Below the pieces are notes generated by a model that was not told the origin of the DNA, ran no database searches, and worked only from the letters and a program-made list of their open reading frames with translations. Shown here piece by piece: positions 26,730 through 34,893 of a stretch of 64,000 nucleotides of DNA (position 1 is its first letter; every line of letters begins with the position of its first letter). The stretch is from Acidimangrovimonas pyrenivorans (GTDB taxonomy: Bacteria > Pseudomonadota > Alphaproteobacteria > Rhodobacterales > Rhodobacteraceae). The translations under genes were made by a program, and so were the position numbers. The stretch is from positions 106,965 to 170,964 of the forward strand of contig NZ_JBHRSK010000008.1 of NCBI RefSeq assembly GCF_042643245.1. Reading direction: 5' to 3'.

Positions 26730-27200
26730 TCAGATATAGCGGACGCTCAGAATTTCGTAACTGCGTTCGCCGCCCGGGGTCCGGACCTCGACGCTGTCGC
26801 CTTCCTCCTTGCCGATCAGGGCGCGGGCCAGCGGCGATTTCATGTTCAGCAGCCCGCGTTCGAGATCGGCCTCGGCCTCGCCGACGATCTGGTAGGTCTT
26901 TTCCTCGTCGGTATCCTCGTCGACCAGCGTCACCGTGGCGCCGAACTTGATCGCCCCCGACATCTTGGCCGGGTCGATCACGTCGGCGCGGCCGAGGATC
27001 GATTCCAGCTCCTTGATCCGGCCCTCGATGAAGCTCTGCTTCTCGCGCGCGGCATGGTATTCGGCGTTCTCCGACAGGTCGCCATGTTCGCGCGCCTCGG
27101 CGATGGCGCGGATGATCGCCGGCCGCTCCTCGGACTTGAGGGTTTTCAATTCGCCATCGAGCGCGGTGTAGCCCGCGCGGGTCATCGGGATCTTTTCCAT
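26730..27200 (-). CDS. greA: Transcription elongation factor GreA
   Basis: 156 aa cleavage factor that rescues backtracked RNA polymerase. The N-terminal coiled coil carries the catalytic acidic tip (REHGDLSENAEYHAAREKQ, with the conserved Asp and Glu) and the C-terminal FKBP-like domain includes LARALIGKEEGDSVEV. Length is standard. A terminator-like hairpin lies directly upstream of its start codon, so expression may be set by attenuation in the leader. Confidence 0.97.
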   Translation of the reverse strand: MEKIPMTRAGYTALDGELKTLKSEERPAIIRAIAEAREHGDLSENAEYHAAREKQSFIEGRIKELESILGRADVIDPAKMSGAIKFGATVTLVDEDTDEEKTYQIVGEAEADLERGLLNMKSPLARALIGKEEGDSVEVRTPGGERSYEILSVRYI

Positions 27201-27212
27201 CGGTCACTTCGC

Positions 27213-27249
27213 AAAAAAGACGCCACTGCGGCCCAAAGACCGTGGCGTC
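27213..27249 (-). terminator. Intrinsic terminator in the greA leader
   Basis: Read on the minus strand: GACGCCAC, 15-base loop, GTGGCGTC, then TTTTTT, followed only 12 bases later by the greA ATG. No minus-strand gene lies upstream within the window that would need it, because the next gene upstream is on the plus strand. It therefore probably terminates part of the greA leader transcript. Confidence 0.75.
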
Positions 27250-27414
27250 GTCAGGTGTTCCTGCCGCTCACCTCACCCCAGCGCCGGCCGGAATGCAAGT
27301 CCTTTGGCGCAGCGCGCCGGCGCGCGCGACCGGGTTTTGCCGCCCTGCAGCGCTAACATGCGAAAATTATGCTGCAGCGCAGCCGTGTCCGGCCTGTTTG
27401 ATGCCGCGTCACGA

Positions 27415-27442
27415 TTGACCGGCGCTTGCCAGACGCGATAAC
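27415..27442 (+). promoter_or_regulatory. Candidate promoter for the ETF-QO gene
   Basis: TTGACC (27415-27420), a 16-base spacer and GATAAC (27437-27442) resemble a sigma70 promoter about 60 bases upstream of the ATG. The -10 matches 4 of 6. The rest of the 27250-27503 gap shows nothing else certain. Confidence 0.4.
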
Positions 27443-27503
27443 GCTGTGCCGGGAAAACACAGGCTATGCAGGGCGCCGGGACCGCGCCGGGAAGGGGAGA
27501 GGG

Positions 27504-29153
27504 ATGACCGAGACTGTCCGCGAGGCGATGGAATACGATGTCGTGATCGTCGGGGCCGGCCCCGCCGGGCTGTCGGCGGCGATCCGGCTCAAGCAGCTCG
27601 ACGCCGATCTCAACGTCGTCGTGCTCGAGAAGGGCTCCGAGGTCGGCGCCCATATCCTGTCGGGCGCGGTGCTCGATCCCTGCGGCCTCGACGCGCTGAT
27701 GCCCGACTGGAAGGAGAAAGGCGCACCGATCACCGTGCCGGTGCGCGAGGACAATTTCTACATGCTGGGCGAGGCCGGACAGATCCGGGTGCCGAACTGG
27801 CCGATGCCGCCGCTGATGTCGAACCACGGCAACTACATCGTCTCGATGGCCAATGTCTGCCGCTGGATGGCCGAGCAGGCCGAGGGCATGGGCGTCGAGA
27901 TCTTCCCCGGCATGTCCTGCTCGGAACTGGTCTGGGCCGAGGACGGCTCGGTCAAGGGCGTCGTCGCCGGCGAGTTCGGCAAGAACCCCGACGGCACCCC
28001 GGGCGAGGCCTACGAGCCGGGGATGGAGCTGCACGGCAAATACGTCTTCCTGTCCGAAGGCGTGCGCGGCTCGCTGTCCAAGCAGGTGATCGAGAAGTTC
28101 GACCTGTCGAAAGGCCACTGCCCGCAGAAATTCGGCCTCGGCATGAAGGAAATCTGGGAGATCGACCCGGAGAAGCACCGCGAGGGCACGGTTACCCACA
28201 CCATGGGCTGGCCGCTGAACAAGAACGCCGGTGGCGGCTCGTTCATCTATCACATCGAGAACAACCAGGTGTATATCGGCTTCGTGGTGCACCTGAACTA
28301 CGCCAACCCGCACCTCTATCCCTACATGGAGTTCCAGCGCTTCAAGCACCACCCGATGGTGGCCGAGCTGCTCAAGGGCGGCAAGCGCGTCGCCTACGGC
28401 GCGCGGGCGATTTCCGAGGGCGGCTGGCAGTCGATCCCCAAGGTCGTGGCGCCGGGCGTGGCGCTGCTGGGCTGCTCGGCCGGCCTGGTCAACGTGCCGC
28501 GGATCAAGGGCAACCACAACGCGATGCTGTCGGGCAAGGCGGCGGCCGAGGCGGCCTACGAGGCGCTCCAGGCCGGCCGCTCGGGCGACGAGCTGACGGG
28601 CTACGAGGACGAGCTGCGCACGGGCCCGATCGCCAAGGACCTGAAGAAGGTCCGCAACGTCAAGCCGATGTGGTCGAAATGGGGCCTGACCGCCAGCCTC
28701 GCCTTCGGCGGGCTGGACATGTGGACCAACAGCCTGTTCGGCGCCTCGCTGTTCGGCACCCTGCGCCACGGCAAGACCGATGCCGCCTCGACCGGCGAAG
28801 CCAAGGATTACCCGAAGATCGACTATCCCAAGCCCGACGGGGTGCTGAGCTTCGACCGGCTGACCAACGTCTCGTTCAGCTTCACCAATCACGAGGAAAG
28901 CCAGCCCTGCCACCTGCAGCTCAAGGACCCGAGCGTGCCGATTTCGGTCAACCTGCCGAAATTCGACGAGCCGGCGCAGCGCTACTGCCCGGCCGGGGTC
29001 TACGAGGTGCTCGACGGCGAGGGCGGGCCGACCTTCCGGATCAACTTCCAGAACTGCGTCCACTGCAAGACCTGCGACATCAAGGACCCGAGCCAGAACA
29101 TCAACTGGACCACGCCCCAGGGCGGCGACGGGCCGAACTATCCGAACATGTGA
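27504..29153 (+). CDS. Electron transfer flavoprotein-ubiquinone oxidoreductase
   Basis: 549 aa ETF-QO (ETFDH family), an inner-membrane-associated enzyme passing electrons from ETF, hence from acyl-CoA and amine dehydrogenases, to ubiquinone. FAD motif VIVGAGPAGLSAAIRLK at about 14-30; the ubiquinone-binding/membrane region lies mid-protein (TMGWPLNKNAGGGSFIYH); the C-terminal ferredoxin-like [4Fe-4S] domain has CPAGVYEV and NCVHCKTCDIKDP. Length matches the human and bacterial enzymes. A GGAAGGGGAGAGGG purine tract precedes the chosen ATG. Confidence 0.97.
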   Translation: MTETVREAMEYDVVIVGAGPAGLSAAIRLKQLDADLNVVVLEKGSEVGAHILSGAVLDPCGLDALMPDWKEKGAPITVPVREDNFYMLGEAGQIRVPNWPMPPLMSNHGNYIVSMANVCRWMAEQAEGMGVEIFPGMSCSELVWAEDGSVKGVVAGEFGKNPDGTPGEAYEPGMELHGKYVFLSEGVRGSLSKQVIEKFDLSKGHCPQKFGLGMKEIWEIDPEKHREGTVTHTMGWPLNKNAGGGSFIYHIENNQVYIGFVVHLNYANPHLYPYMEFQRFKHHPMVAELLKGGKRVAYGARAISEGGWQSIPKVVAPGVALLGCSAGLVNVPRIKGNHNAMLSGKAAAEAAYEALQAGRSGDELTGYEDELRTGPIAKDLKKVRNVKPMWSKWGLTASLAFGGLDMWTNSLFGASLFGTLRHGKTDAASTGEAKDYPKIDYPKPDGVLSFDRLTNVSFSFTNHEESQPCHLQLKDPSVPISVNLPKFDEPAQRYCPAGVYEVLDGEGGPTFRINFQNCVHCKTCDIKDPSQNINWTTPQGGDGPNYPNM

Positions 29154-29252
29154 GAATTGCGTGATCGGCGGCGGCTGGGCGCCGCCGCCGCATTGCCACC
29201 GGCGGCGGGGACGACTAGCTTTGTCGGAACCCAATCCGCGAAAGGCCCTCCC

Positions 29253-31019
29253 GTGATCCTGACCCGCCGCCTCGGACTCGTCCCCGCGCTGACCGCCGGC
29301 CTGTCCCTGTCGCTGGCCGGCATGCTGCCTGCCGCCGCCCAGACCGATGCCACCCAGGCCGCTCCCGTCGTCATCAAGGAGGCCCTGACGCAGGGAATCG
29401 CGGGCCCCTACCTGGCCGCGCGCCAGGCCAGCCGGCACAACGACTATGCCGCCGCGGCCCGCTATTCGGGCGAGCTGCTGACCCGCGGCGTGGCGACGCC
29501 GCAGATGATGGAAACCGCGCTCCAGGCCGATATCGCGCTGGGCAAGGTCGCCGCCGCCCTTCCGGTGGCGCAGCAGCTGCGTGCCAAGGGGATCAAGAGC
29601 ACCGCGGCCATGCTGGTGGTGCTGACCGACGAACTGGCCAAGGGGGAATACGACAAGGCGCTGGCCGACCTGAAGGCGGGCCACGGCATCGGCAAGCTGG
29701 TCGACGGGCTGATCACGGCCTGGGCCGATCTCGGCGCCGGCCGGATGTCCGAGGCAACGGCGCAGTTCGACGAGATCTCGACGACGGCCGGGCTGCAGGG
29801 CTTCGGGCTCTACCACAAGGCGCTGGCGCTGGCCTCGGTCGGCGATTTCGAGGGCGCCGACAAGATCCTCACCGGGACCGATACCGCCCGGCTTCAGCCG
29901 ACACGGCGCAGCATCATCGCCCATGCCGAGGTGCTCAGCCAGCTTGAGCGCAACGACGATGCGCTGAAGCTCCTGAACGCCGCCTTCAAGCCGGGTAGCG
30001 ATCCGGGCATCGACGCGCTGCGCGACAAGCTCAAGGCCGGCGAAACCCTGCCTTTCGACATCGTGCGGACTCCGCGCGACGGTCTGGCCGAGGTCTATTA
30101 CACCGTGGCCAGCGCGCTCGACGGCCAGGCCGAGGCCGGCTACACGCTGATCTATGCCCGGCTGGCCGAGTACCTGCGCCCCGACATGGCTGCGGCGACG
30201 CTGCTGGCGGGCAAGCTGCTCGAGGCGCAGGGCCGGCACAAGTTGGCCATCGCCGCCTATGACAGTGTTCCCAAGGACAACCCGAACGCCTATGTCGCCG
30301 AAATGGCGCGGGCCGATGCGCTCTATGCCGACGGCCAGCAGGACGCGGCGGTCGAGGTGCTCAAGCAGCTGTCCAAGGCCTATCCCAAGGTGCTCGAGGT
30401 GCAGGTTGCGCTGGGCGACCTGCTGCGTCGCCAGCAGGAGTTCGAGAAGGCCGCCGCCGCCTATGACGCGGCGCTGGCGCTGATCGGCACGCCGCAGCCG
30501 CAGGACTGGGGCATCTTCTACATGCGCGGCATCTCGAACGAGCGGATCGGCAACTGGAAACAGGCCGAATCCGATTTCCGCGCGGCGCTCAAGCTCAATC
30601 CCGACCAGCCGCAGGTGCTCAACTATCTCGGCTATGCGCTGGTCGAACGGGGCGAGAAGCTGGACGAGGCGCTGAGCATGATCCGGAAGGCCGTCGCCAA
30701 GCGGCCGCGCGACGGCTACATCGTCGACAGCCTAGCCTGGGCGCTCTACAAGCTGGGCCGCTACAAGGAGGCGCTGCCGCATATGGAGAAGGCGTCGCAG
30801 CTGATGCCGGTCGACCCGATCGTCACCGACCACCTGGGCGATGTCTACTGGGCGGTCGGCCGCAAGCTCGAGGCGCGGTTCCAGTGGCGCCGGGCGCTGT
30901 CCTACGGGCCCGAGCCCAAGGATGCGGAGCGGATCAAGCGCAAGCTGGCCGAGGGGCTGGACGCGGTGCGCAAGCAAGAGGGCGCGACCGCGCTGCCCGC
31001 CGCCAGCAATGGCGGTTGA
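29253..31019 (+). CDS. Secreted TPR-repeat protein
   Basis: 588 aa protein with a signal peptide (ILTRRLGLVPALTAGLSLSL, cleavage near AAAQ-TD) and tetratricopeptide repeats through most of its length, clearest in the last third (YLGYALVERGEKLDEALSMI, DSLAWALYKLGRYKEALPHM, DHLGDVYWAVGRKLEARFQW). The GTG at 29253 was chosen because it starts the signal peptide; a longer frame upstream adds 32 unlikely residues. Such proteins act as periplasmic or outer-membrane scaffolds; the partner is unknown. The 3' end overlaps ispE by 11 bases, a layout common in Rhodobacterales. Confidence 0.85.
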   Translation: MILTRRLGLVPALTAGLSLSLAGMLPAAAQTDATQAAPVVIKEALTQGIAGPYLAARQASRHNDYAAAARYSGELLTRGVATPQMMETALQADIALGKVAAALPVAQQLRAKGIKSTAAMLVVLTDELAKGEYDKALADLKAGHGIGKLVDGLITAWADLGAGRMSEATAQFDEISTTAGLQGFGLYHKALALASVGDFEGADKILTGTDTARLQPTRRSIIAHAEVLSQLERNDDALKLLNAAFKPGSDPGIDALRDKLKAGETLPFDIVRTPRDGLAEVYYTVASALDGQAEAGYTLIYARLAEYLRPDMAAATLLAGKLLEAQGRHKLAIAAYDSVPKDNPNAYVAEMARADALYADGQQDAAVEVLKQLSKAYPKVLEVQVALGDLLRRQQEFEKAAAAYDAALALIGTPQPQDWGIFYMRGISNERIGNWKQAESDFRAALKLNPDQPQVLNYLGYALVERGEKLDEALSMIRKAVAKRPRDGYIVDSLAWALYKLGRYKEALPHMEKASQLMPVDPIVTDHLGDVYWAVGRKLEARFQWRRALSYGPEPKDAERIKRKLAEGLDAVRKQEGATALPAASNGG

Positions 31020-31854
31020 GGAGTTCGCGCCGGCCAAGGTCAACCTGACACTGCATGTCACCGGCCGCCGGCCCGACGGCTATCACCTGCTCGACAGCCT
31101 CGTCGTCTTTGCCGATGCCGGCGACCGGGTGACGGTGGCCCCGGCCGATGCTCTGAGCCTGACCGTCGCCGGCCCGCGCGCCGCCGGCGTGCCGGCGGGC
31201 GAGGACAACCTCGTCCTGCGCGCCGCCCGGGCGCTGGCGCCGGGGCGCGGCGCGGCGATCACGCTGGAGAAGCGCCTGCCCACGGCCTCGGGCATCGGCG
31301 GCGGTTCGGCCGATGCGGCGGCGACGCTGCGGGGGCTGGCCCGGCTGTGGGAGGTGGCGCTGCCGGACACGGCCGCGTTGATGACGCTGGGCGCCGACGT
31401 GCCGGTCTGCGCCGCCAGCCGGCCGATGCGGATGTCCGGGCTGGGCGAGATCCTCGCGCCGGTTCCCGCGCTGCCCGATTTCCGCCTCGTCCTGGCCAAT
31501 CCCGGCGTCGCCGTCTCGACCCCCGCCGTCTTCCGCGCCCTTGCCAGTCCCGACAACGCGCCGATGCCGGATCGCCTGCCCGACTGCGCGACCGCCGAGG
31601 AGCTCGCGCTCTGGCTGCGTGGCAGGCGCAATGACCTCGAGGCCCCGGCCATCGCGCTCTGCCCCGAAATCCGCGCCACGCTTGCCGCGCTGAGCGAGCT
31701 GCCCGGCTGCCTGCTGGCCCGCATGTCGGGCTCCGGCGCCACCTGCTTCGGCCTCTTCGCCGGCCCCGCCGCCGCGCGGGCCGGGGCGCAGGCCCTGTCC
31801 GCCGCCCATCCCGACTGGTGGGTGGAAGCCGCCGCGCCCTACTCCCGGCCTTAG
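31009..31854 (+). CDS. ispE: 4-diphosphocytidyl-2-C-methyl-D-erythritol kinase
   Basis: GHMP kinase (281 aa) of the non-mevalonate isoprenoid pathway. It opens with EFAPAKVNLTLHVTGRRPDG, has the ATP-binding glycine-rich motif LPTASGIGGGSADAAATLRG, and the C-terminal GHMP motif ARMSGSGATCFGLF. Length is typical. The ATG is 11 bases inside the TPR gene in another frame. Confidence 0.96.
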   Translation: MAVEEFAPAKVNLTLHVTGRRPDGYHLLDSLVVFADAGDRVTVAPADALSLTVAGPRAAGVPAGEDNLVLRAARALAPGRGAAITLEKRLPTASGIGGGSADAAATLRGLARLWEVALPDTAALMTLGADVPVCAASRPMRMSGLGEILAPVPALPDFRLVLANPGVAVSTPAVFRALASPDNAPMPDRLPDCATAEELALWLRGRRNDLEAPAIALCPEIRATLAALSELPGCLLARMSGSGATCFGLFAGPAAARAGAQALSAAHPDWWVEAAAPYSRP

Positions 31855-31953
31855 CGCCCCTGGCCGCCATCGGATGCCTCCGGCGTCGATATTTGCGCGC
31901 AGAAGAAGCGCCGGTCGTCCTCCCCTTTCATCTTCACTCAAATATCCCGGGGT

Positions 31954-31970
31954 CCGGGGCAGCGCCCCGG
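31954..31970. repeat. GC-rich intergenic hairpin after ispE
   Basis: CCGGGGC / GCCCCGG stem with an AGC loop, just after the phrase TCACTCAAATATCCCGGGG. Similar CAAATA...GGGG hairpins follow genes widely in Rhodobacterales as I recall, and a related GCGCAAATACCTTCGGGG precedes the G-run at 38426. It lies between convergent ispE and the L,D-transpeptidase gene and may end transcripts on both strands. Confidence 0.5.
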
Positions 31971-31992
31971 CCTGCGCGGCAGCAAGGCTGGC

Positions 31993-32493
31993 TCAGCCGC
32001 GGACGATCAGCCGGGTGTCCGGCGTCAGGTTGCGGGCGATCCACAGCAGGTCATCGGGTGCGAAGGCGACGCAGCCGGCGGTCGGGTGGCGCGGCTTGCG
32101 CCAGCGGTGGACGAAGATGGCCGAGCCCTTGCCCGGCACGGTGTCGGGGAAGTTCCAGTCGGTCAGCAGGATCAGGTCGTAGAGAGGGTCGGGCCGGCGC
32201 AGCAACTCGTGGCTGAAGCCATGCGGGGCTTGGACACGGCTGTTATAGGCCGGGTCGGAAACGTCGTCCGACCACAGGTCGCGCGGGCCGATCGGTTGCG
32301 CCCAGCCGGGCAGGGCGGCGGCGGGGAGGCGATCGGGGCGGTAGAGCATCCCGACGATCCGGTGGCTGCCGACCGGGGTGGCTCCGTCGCCCTCGCGCTT
32401 GGTCCGGGTGATGCCGCCGCGGCCGATGGCGCAGGGCAGGCGGTGGCCGCGGAAGCGGGCGCCCCAGCGGCTGACCTCGATGGCGTCCCTCAT
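31993..32493 (-). CDS. L,D-transpeptidase (YkuD) family protein
   Basis: 166 aa single-domain YkuD protein. The catalytic block reads FVHRWRKPRHPTAGCVAF, with the His and the Cys nucleophile at family spacing, although the usual Ser/Thr-His-Gly-Cys is here Ala-Gly-Cys preceded by HPT. There is no signal peptide, so it may stay cytoplasmic or be an atypical family member acting on something other than peptidoglycan. Its ATG overlaps the ribA stop (ATGA). Confidence 0.8.
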   Translation of the reverse strand: MRDAIEVSRWGARFRGHRLPCAIGRGGITRTKREGDGATPVGSHRIVGMLYRPDRLPAAALPGWAQPIGPRDLWSDDVSDPAYNSRVQAPHGFSHELLRRPDPLYDLILLTDWNFPDTVPGKGSAIFVHRWRKPRHPTAGCVAFAPDDLLWIARNLTPDTRLIVRG

Positions 32494-33581
32494 AGCAGGT
32501 GCCCCGATTTCGCGGCCTTGGTGGCCAGGTAGGCGGCGTTTTCGGGCGTCAGCCCGACCTTGAGCGGCACCCGCTCGGTCACCGCGACGCCGTTGGCTTC
32601 CATCATCCGCACCTTCCTGGGGTTGTTGGTCATCAGCCGGATCCGCGACACCCCCATCTCGCGCAGGATGCCGGCGCCGAGGCGGAAGTCGCGCTCGTCA
32701 TCCTCGAAGCCCAGCCGGTGGTTGGCCTCGACCGTGTCGAAGCCCTGGTCCTGCAGCGAATAGGCCCGCATCTTGTTGGCCAGCCCGATGCCGCGCCCTT
32801 CCTGGTTGAGGTAGAGCAGGATGCCGGCGCCCTCCTGACCCATCTGGGCCAGTGCCGCGCGCAGCTGCGGACCGCAGTCGCATTTCAGGCTGCCCAGCAC
32901 GTCGCCGGTGAAACAGGCGGAATGAAGCCGGACCAGCACCGGTTTCGAACGGTCGGGCTTGCCGATCTCGATGGCGTAATGCTCCTCGCCGCCGTCCTCG
33001 GGGCGGAAGATGTGAACCCGGCCGGCCGAGGCCGCCTGCATCGGCAGCCGGGCCGAGGCCACCGGGTGCAGTGGCGAGGCGCGGAACAGCTCGGTCTCGG
33101 CCAGCGCGAGCGGGATCAGCGTCAGGCCGTTCTCGCTGGCCAGCGCCGGGCCGTCCTCGACCGGCAGGACGACGGCGGCGGGCAGCAGCTGGGCCGACTT
33201 GGCCAGCGTCAGCGCGGCGCGGTGCAGGTCGGCCGCGCCGTCGCGCTGGGCCCGCAGCGGGCCCTTCATCGGCGTGGCGAGGTCGTCTGCCGGGTCGGCC
33301 ACCGCCTGCAGCCAGTGCAGCCCGACATCGGGCGGCACCACGATCCGGGCGAGGTCGCCGTCATAGGCCCGGGCCTTGAGTGTCTCGGCCCGGCGCGCGG
33401 TGATCGCCAGCGCCAGCTCGCCGCCCATCACCCGCAGCTGCGCCAGCCGTGCCGCGTCCAGCGTTTCGGCCGCGACGACCACCGCCGCACGGTCCTCCGA
33501 GGTCAGCACCACCGGCACGCCAAGGCGCAGATCGGCCCGGGCGCGGGCCAGCTGTTCGACGATAGAGGGGCGCAGGGTCAT
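32490..33581 (-). CDS. ribA: GTP cyclohydrolase II with degenerate N-terminal RibB-like domain
   Basis: 363 aa. The C-terminal half (from about residue 175) is GTP cyclohydrolase II, first step of riboflavin synthesis: zinc site HSACFTGDVLGSLKCDCGPQ, catalytic region YLNQEGRGIGL, then RLMTNNPRKV. The N-terminal half has the outline of 3,4-dihydroxy-2-butanone-4-phosphate synthase (VVLTSEDRAAVVVAAE) but lacks its acidic catalytic motif, so only the GTP reaction is likely. Divergent from the response regulator gene. Confidence 0.9.
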   Translation of the reverse strand: MTLRPSIVEQLARARADLRLGVPVVLTSEDRAAVVVAAETLDAARLAQLRVMGGELALAITARRAETLKARAYDGDLARIVVPPDVGLHWLQAVADPADDLATPMKGPLRAQRDGAADLHRAALTLAKSAQLLPAAVVLPVEDGPALASENGLTLIPLALAETELFRASPLHPVASARLPMQAASAGRVHIFRPEDGGEEHYAIEIGKPDRSKPVLVRLHSACFTGDVLGSLKCDCGPQLRAALAQMGQEGAGILLYLNQEGRGIGLANKMRAYSLQDQGFDTVEANHRLGFEDDERDFRLGAGILREMGVSRIRLMTNNPRKVRMMEANGVAVTERVPLKVGLTPENAAYLATKAAKSGHLL

Positions 33582-33739
33582 CGGCCTATCCGCAGGAATT
33601 CTGTAACCTATCTAGTGCGCCGGACGGGAAATTGAAACATTATCGGCCCAGGCGACACGTCCGCGTGAGCGCGTGCCACGAAATCTTGTAAGCTGGAAAA
33701 CAGCGGCGCATCTGTTGCGCAGCGAAGGAGGGCAAGACT

Positions 33740-34426
33740 ATGGGCAACCTCAAGAAAATCCTGCTGGTCGACGATGACGACGATCTGCGCGAGGCGCTGA
33801 GCGAGCAGCTCGTGATGACCGAGGACTTCGACGTGATCGAAGCCGCCAACGGCCATGGCGCGATGGACCAGCTCAAGGCCGGGCATTACGATCTCGTCAT
33901 CCTCGATGTCGGCCTGCCCGATACCGACGGGCGCGAGCTGTGCCGGCGGATGCGCAAGCAGGGCGTCAAGTGCCCGGTGCTGATGCTGACCGGCCATGAT
34001 ACCGATGCCGATACCATCCTCGGCCTCGATGCCGGCGCCAACGACTACGTGTCCAAGCCGTTCAAGTTCCCGGTTCTGCTGGCCCGCATCCGCGCCCAGA
34101 TGCGCCAGCACGAGCAGTCCGAGGACGCGGTGTTCCAGCTCGGGCCGTATACCTTCCGACCGGCGCAGAAGATGCTGATCGACGATCGCGACAAGAAGAT
34201 CCGGCTGACCGAGAAGGAAACCAACATCCTCAAGTTCCTCTACCGCGCCACCGAGGGCGTGGTGCCGCGCGACGTGCTGCTGCACGAGGTCTGGGGCTAC
34301 AATGCCGGGGTGACGACCCACACGCTGGAGACCCACATCTACCGGCTGCGGCAGAAGATCGAGCCCGATCCGTCCAATGCGCGCCTTTTGGTCACAGAGT
34401 CGGGCGGATATCGCCTGGTTGCCTAG
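33740..34426 (+). CDS. OmpR-family response regulator, CenR-like
   Basis: 228 aa. Receiver domain with acidic cluster DDDDD (11-15), phospho-acceptor Asp56 in LVILDVGLPD, and Lys in YVSKPFKF; then a winged-helix DNA-binding domain (KKIRLTEKETNILKFLYRA, THTLETHIYRLRQKIEPD). The receiver pattern (LTGHDTDADTILGLDAGAND) closely resembles CenR, an essential envelope regulator of alphaproteobacteria; that identity is from memory. No kinase gene is adjacent. GGAGGG ribosome site upstream. Confidence 0.85.
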   Translation: MGNLKKILLVDDDDDLREALSEQLVMTEDFDVIEAANGHGAMDQLKAGHYDLVILDVGLPDTDGRELCRRMRKQGVKCPVLMLTGHDTDADTILGLDAGANDYVSKPFKFPVLLARIRAQMRQHEQSEDAVFQLGPYTFRPAQKMLIDDRDKKIRLTEKETNILKFLYRATEGVVPRDVLLHEVWGYNAGVTTHTLETHIYRLRQKIEPDPSNARLLVTESGGYRLVA

Positions 34427-34541
34427 TGCCCTATTGTTGCCCGAATTGGTAGGCACTATCTTAAAGTATAGGGATTGTTTCTCCCGACTTGGTTCCCCTG
34501 GCCGCACCGGGGTGATGATGCGGCATCCTCCCTGTTGGACT

Positions 34542-34569
34542 GGCCCGGGCTCTTGCCCGGGCCTTCTTT
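34542..34569 (+). terminator. Rho-independent terminator after the response regulator
   Basis: Perfect 9-bp stem GGCCCGGGC / GCCCGGGCC with loop TCTT and a TTCTTT tail, 116 bases beyond the stop. The intervening bases show no gene. Confidence 0.75.
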
Positions 34570-34667
34570 GTTCGGGCCCTTGTTTTCAAGGGGCGTCGAA
34601 GGACATTTGTAGGGCTGCGTGTGCGCTGCTGCTATGCGCATCTCCGCCCGGTGCGCGTGTGAAACAC

Positions 34668-34810
34668 GCAGGGCGAGCGCCTGCCCGTCCCGGCGGGCTG
34701 GCGCTATGGGCGCCCGTGCGCAACGCTCATGTTGCGGAGGGACTTGGCTGGCATAAAGCGCGCAGTTCCGCTGTCGCGAGCGCCATCCCACGGGCAGGCG
34801 CTCGCCCTGC
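34668..34810. repeat. Perfect 21-bp inverted repeat bounding a structured 143-base element
   Basis: Left arm 34668-34688 (starts GCAGGGCGAGCGCC) and right arm 34790-34810 (ends GGCGCTCGCCCTGC) are exact reverse complements, 101 bases apart. A second inner pair, TGGCGCT and AGCGCCA, extends the fold. It lies in the 467-base gap between the response regulator and maeB, where no gene is supported. It could be a small non-autonomous mobile element, a BIME-like repeat or a structured RNA. Confidence 0.6.
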
Positions 34811-34893
34811 CTGAGCGGTGACAGGCTGTACGCTTTGGGTCAGGCTCACGTCGCCCCAACCCATCTCCAGCCGGCCCGACAACGCCCCCAGCC

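Noticed and set aside
33582..33739. Possible FMN riboswitch upstream of ribA
   Set aside because: The 158-base gap lacks the conserved RFN element sequence blocks.
34377..34814. Open frame of 145 codons across the end of the response regulator and the following gap
   Set aside because: It overlaps the terminator and the inverted-repeat element, has no ribosome site and no family-like pattern.
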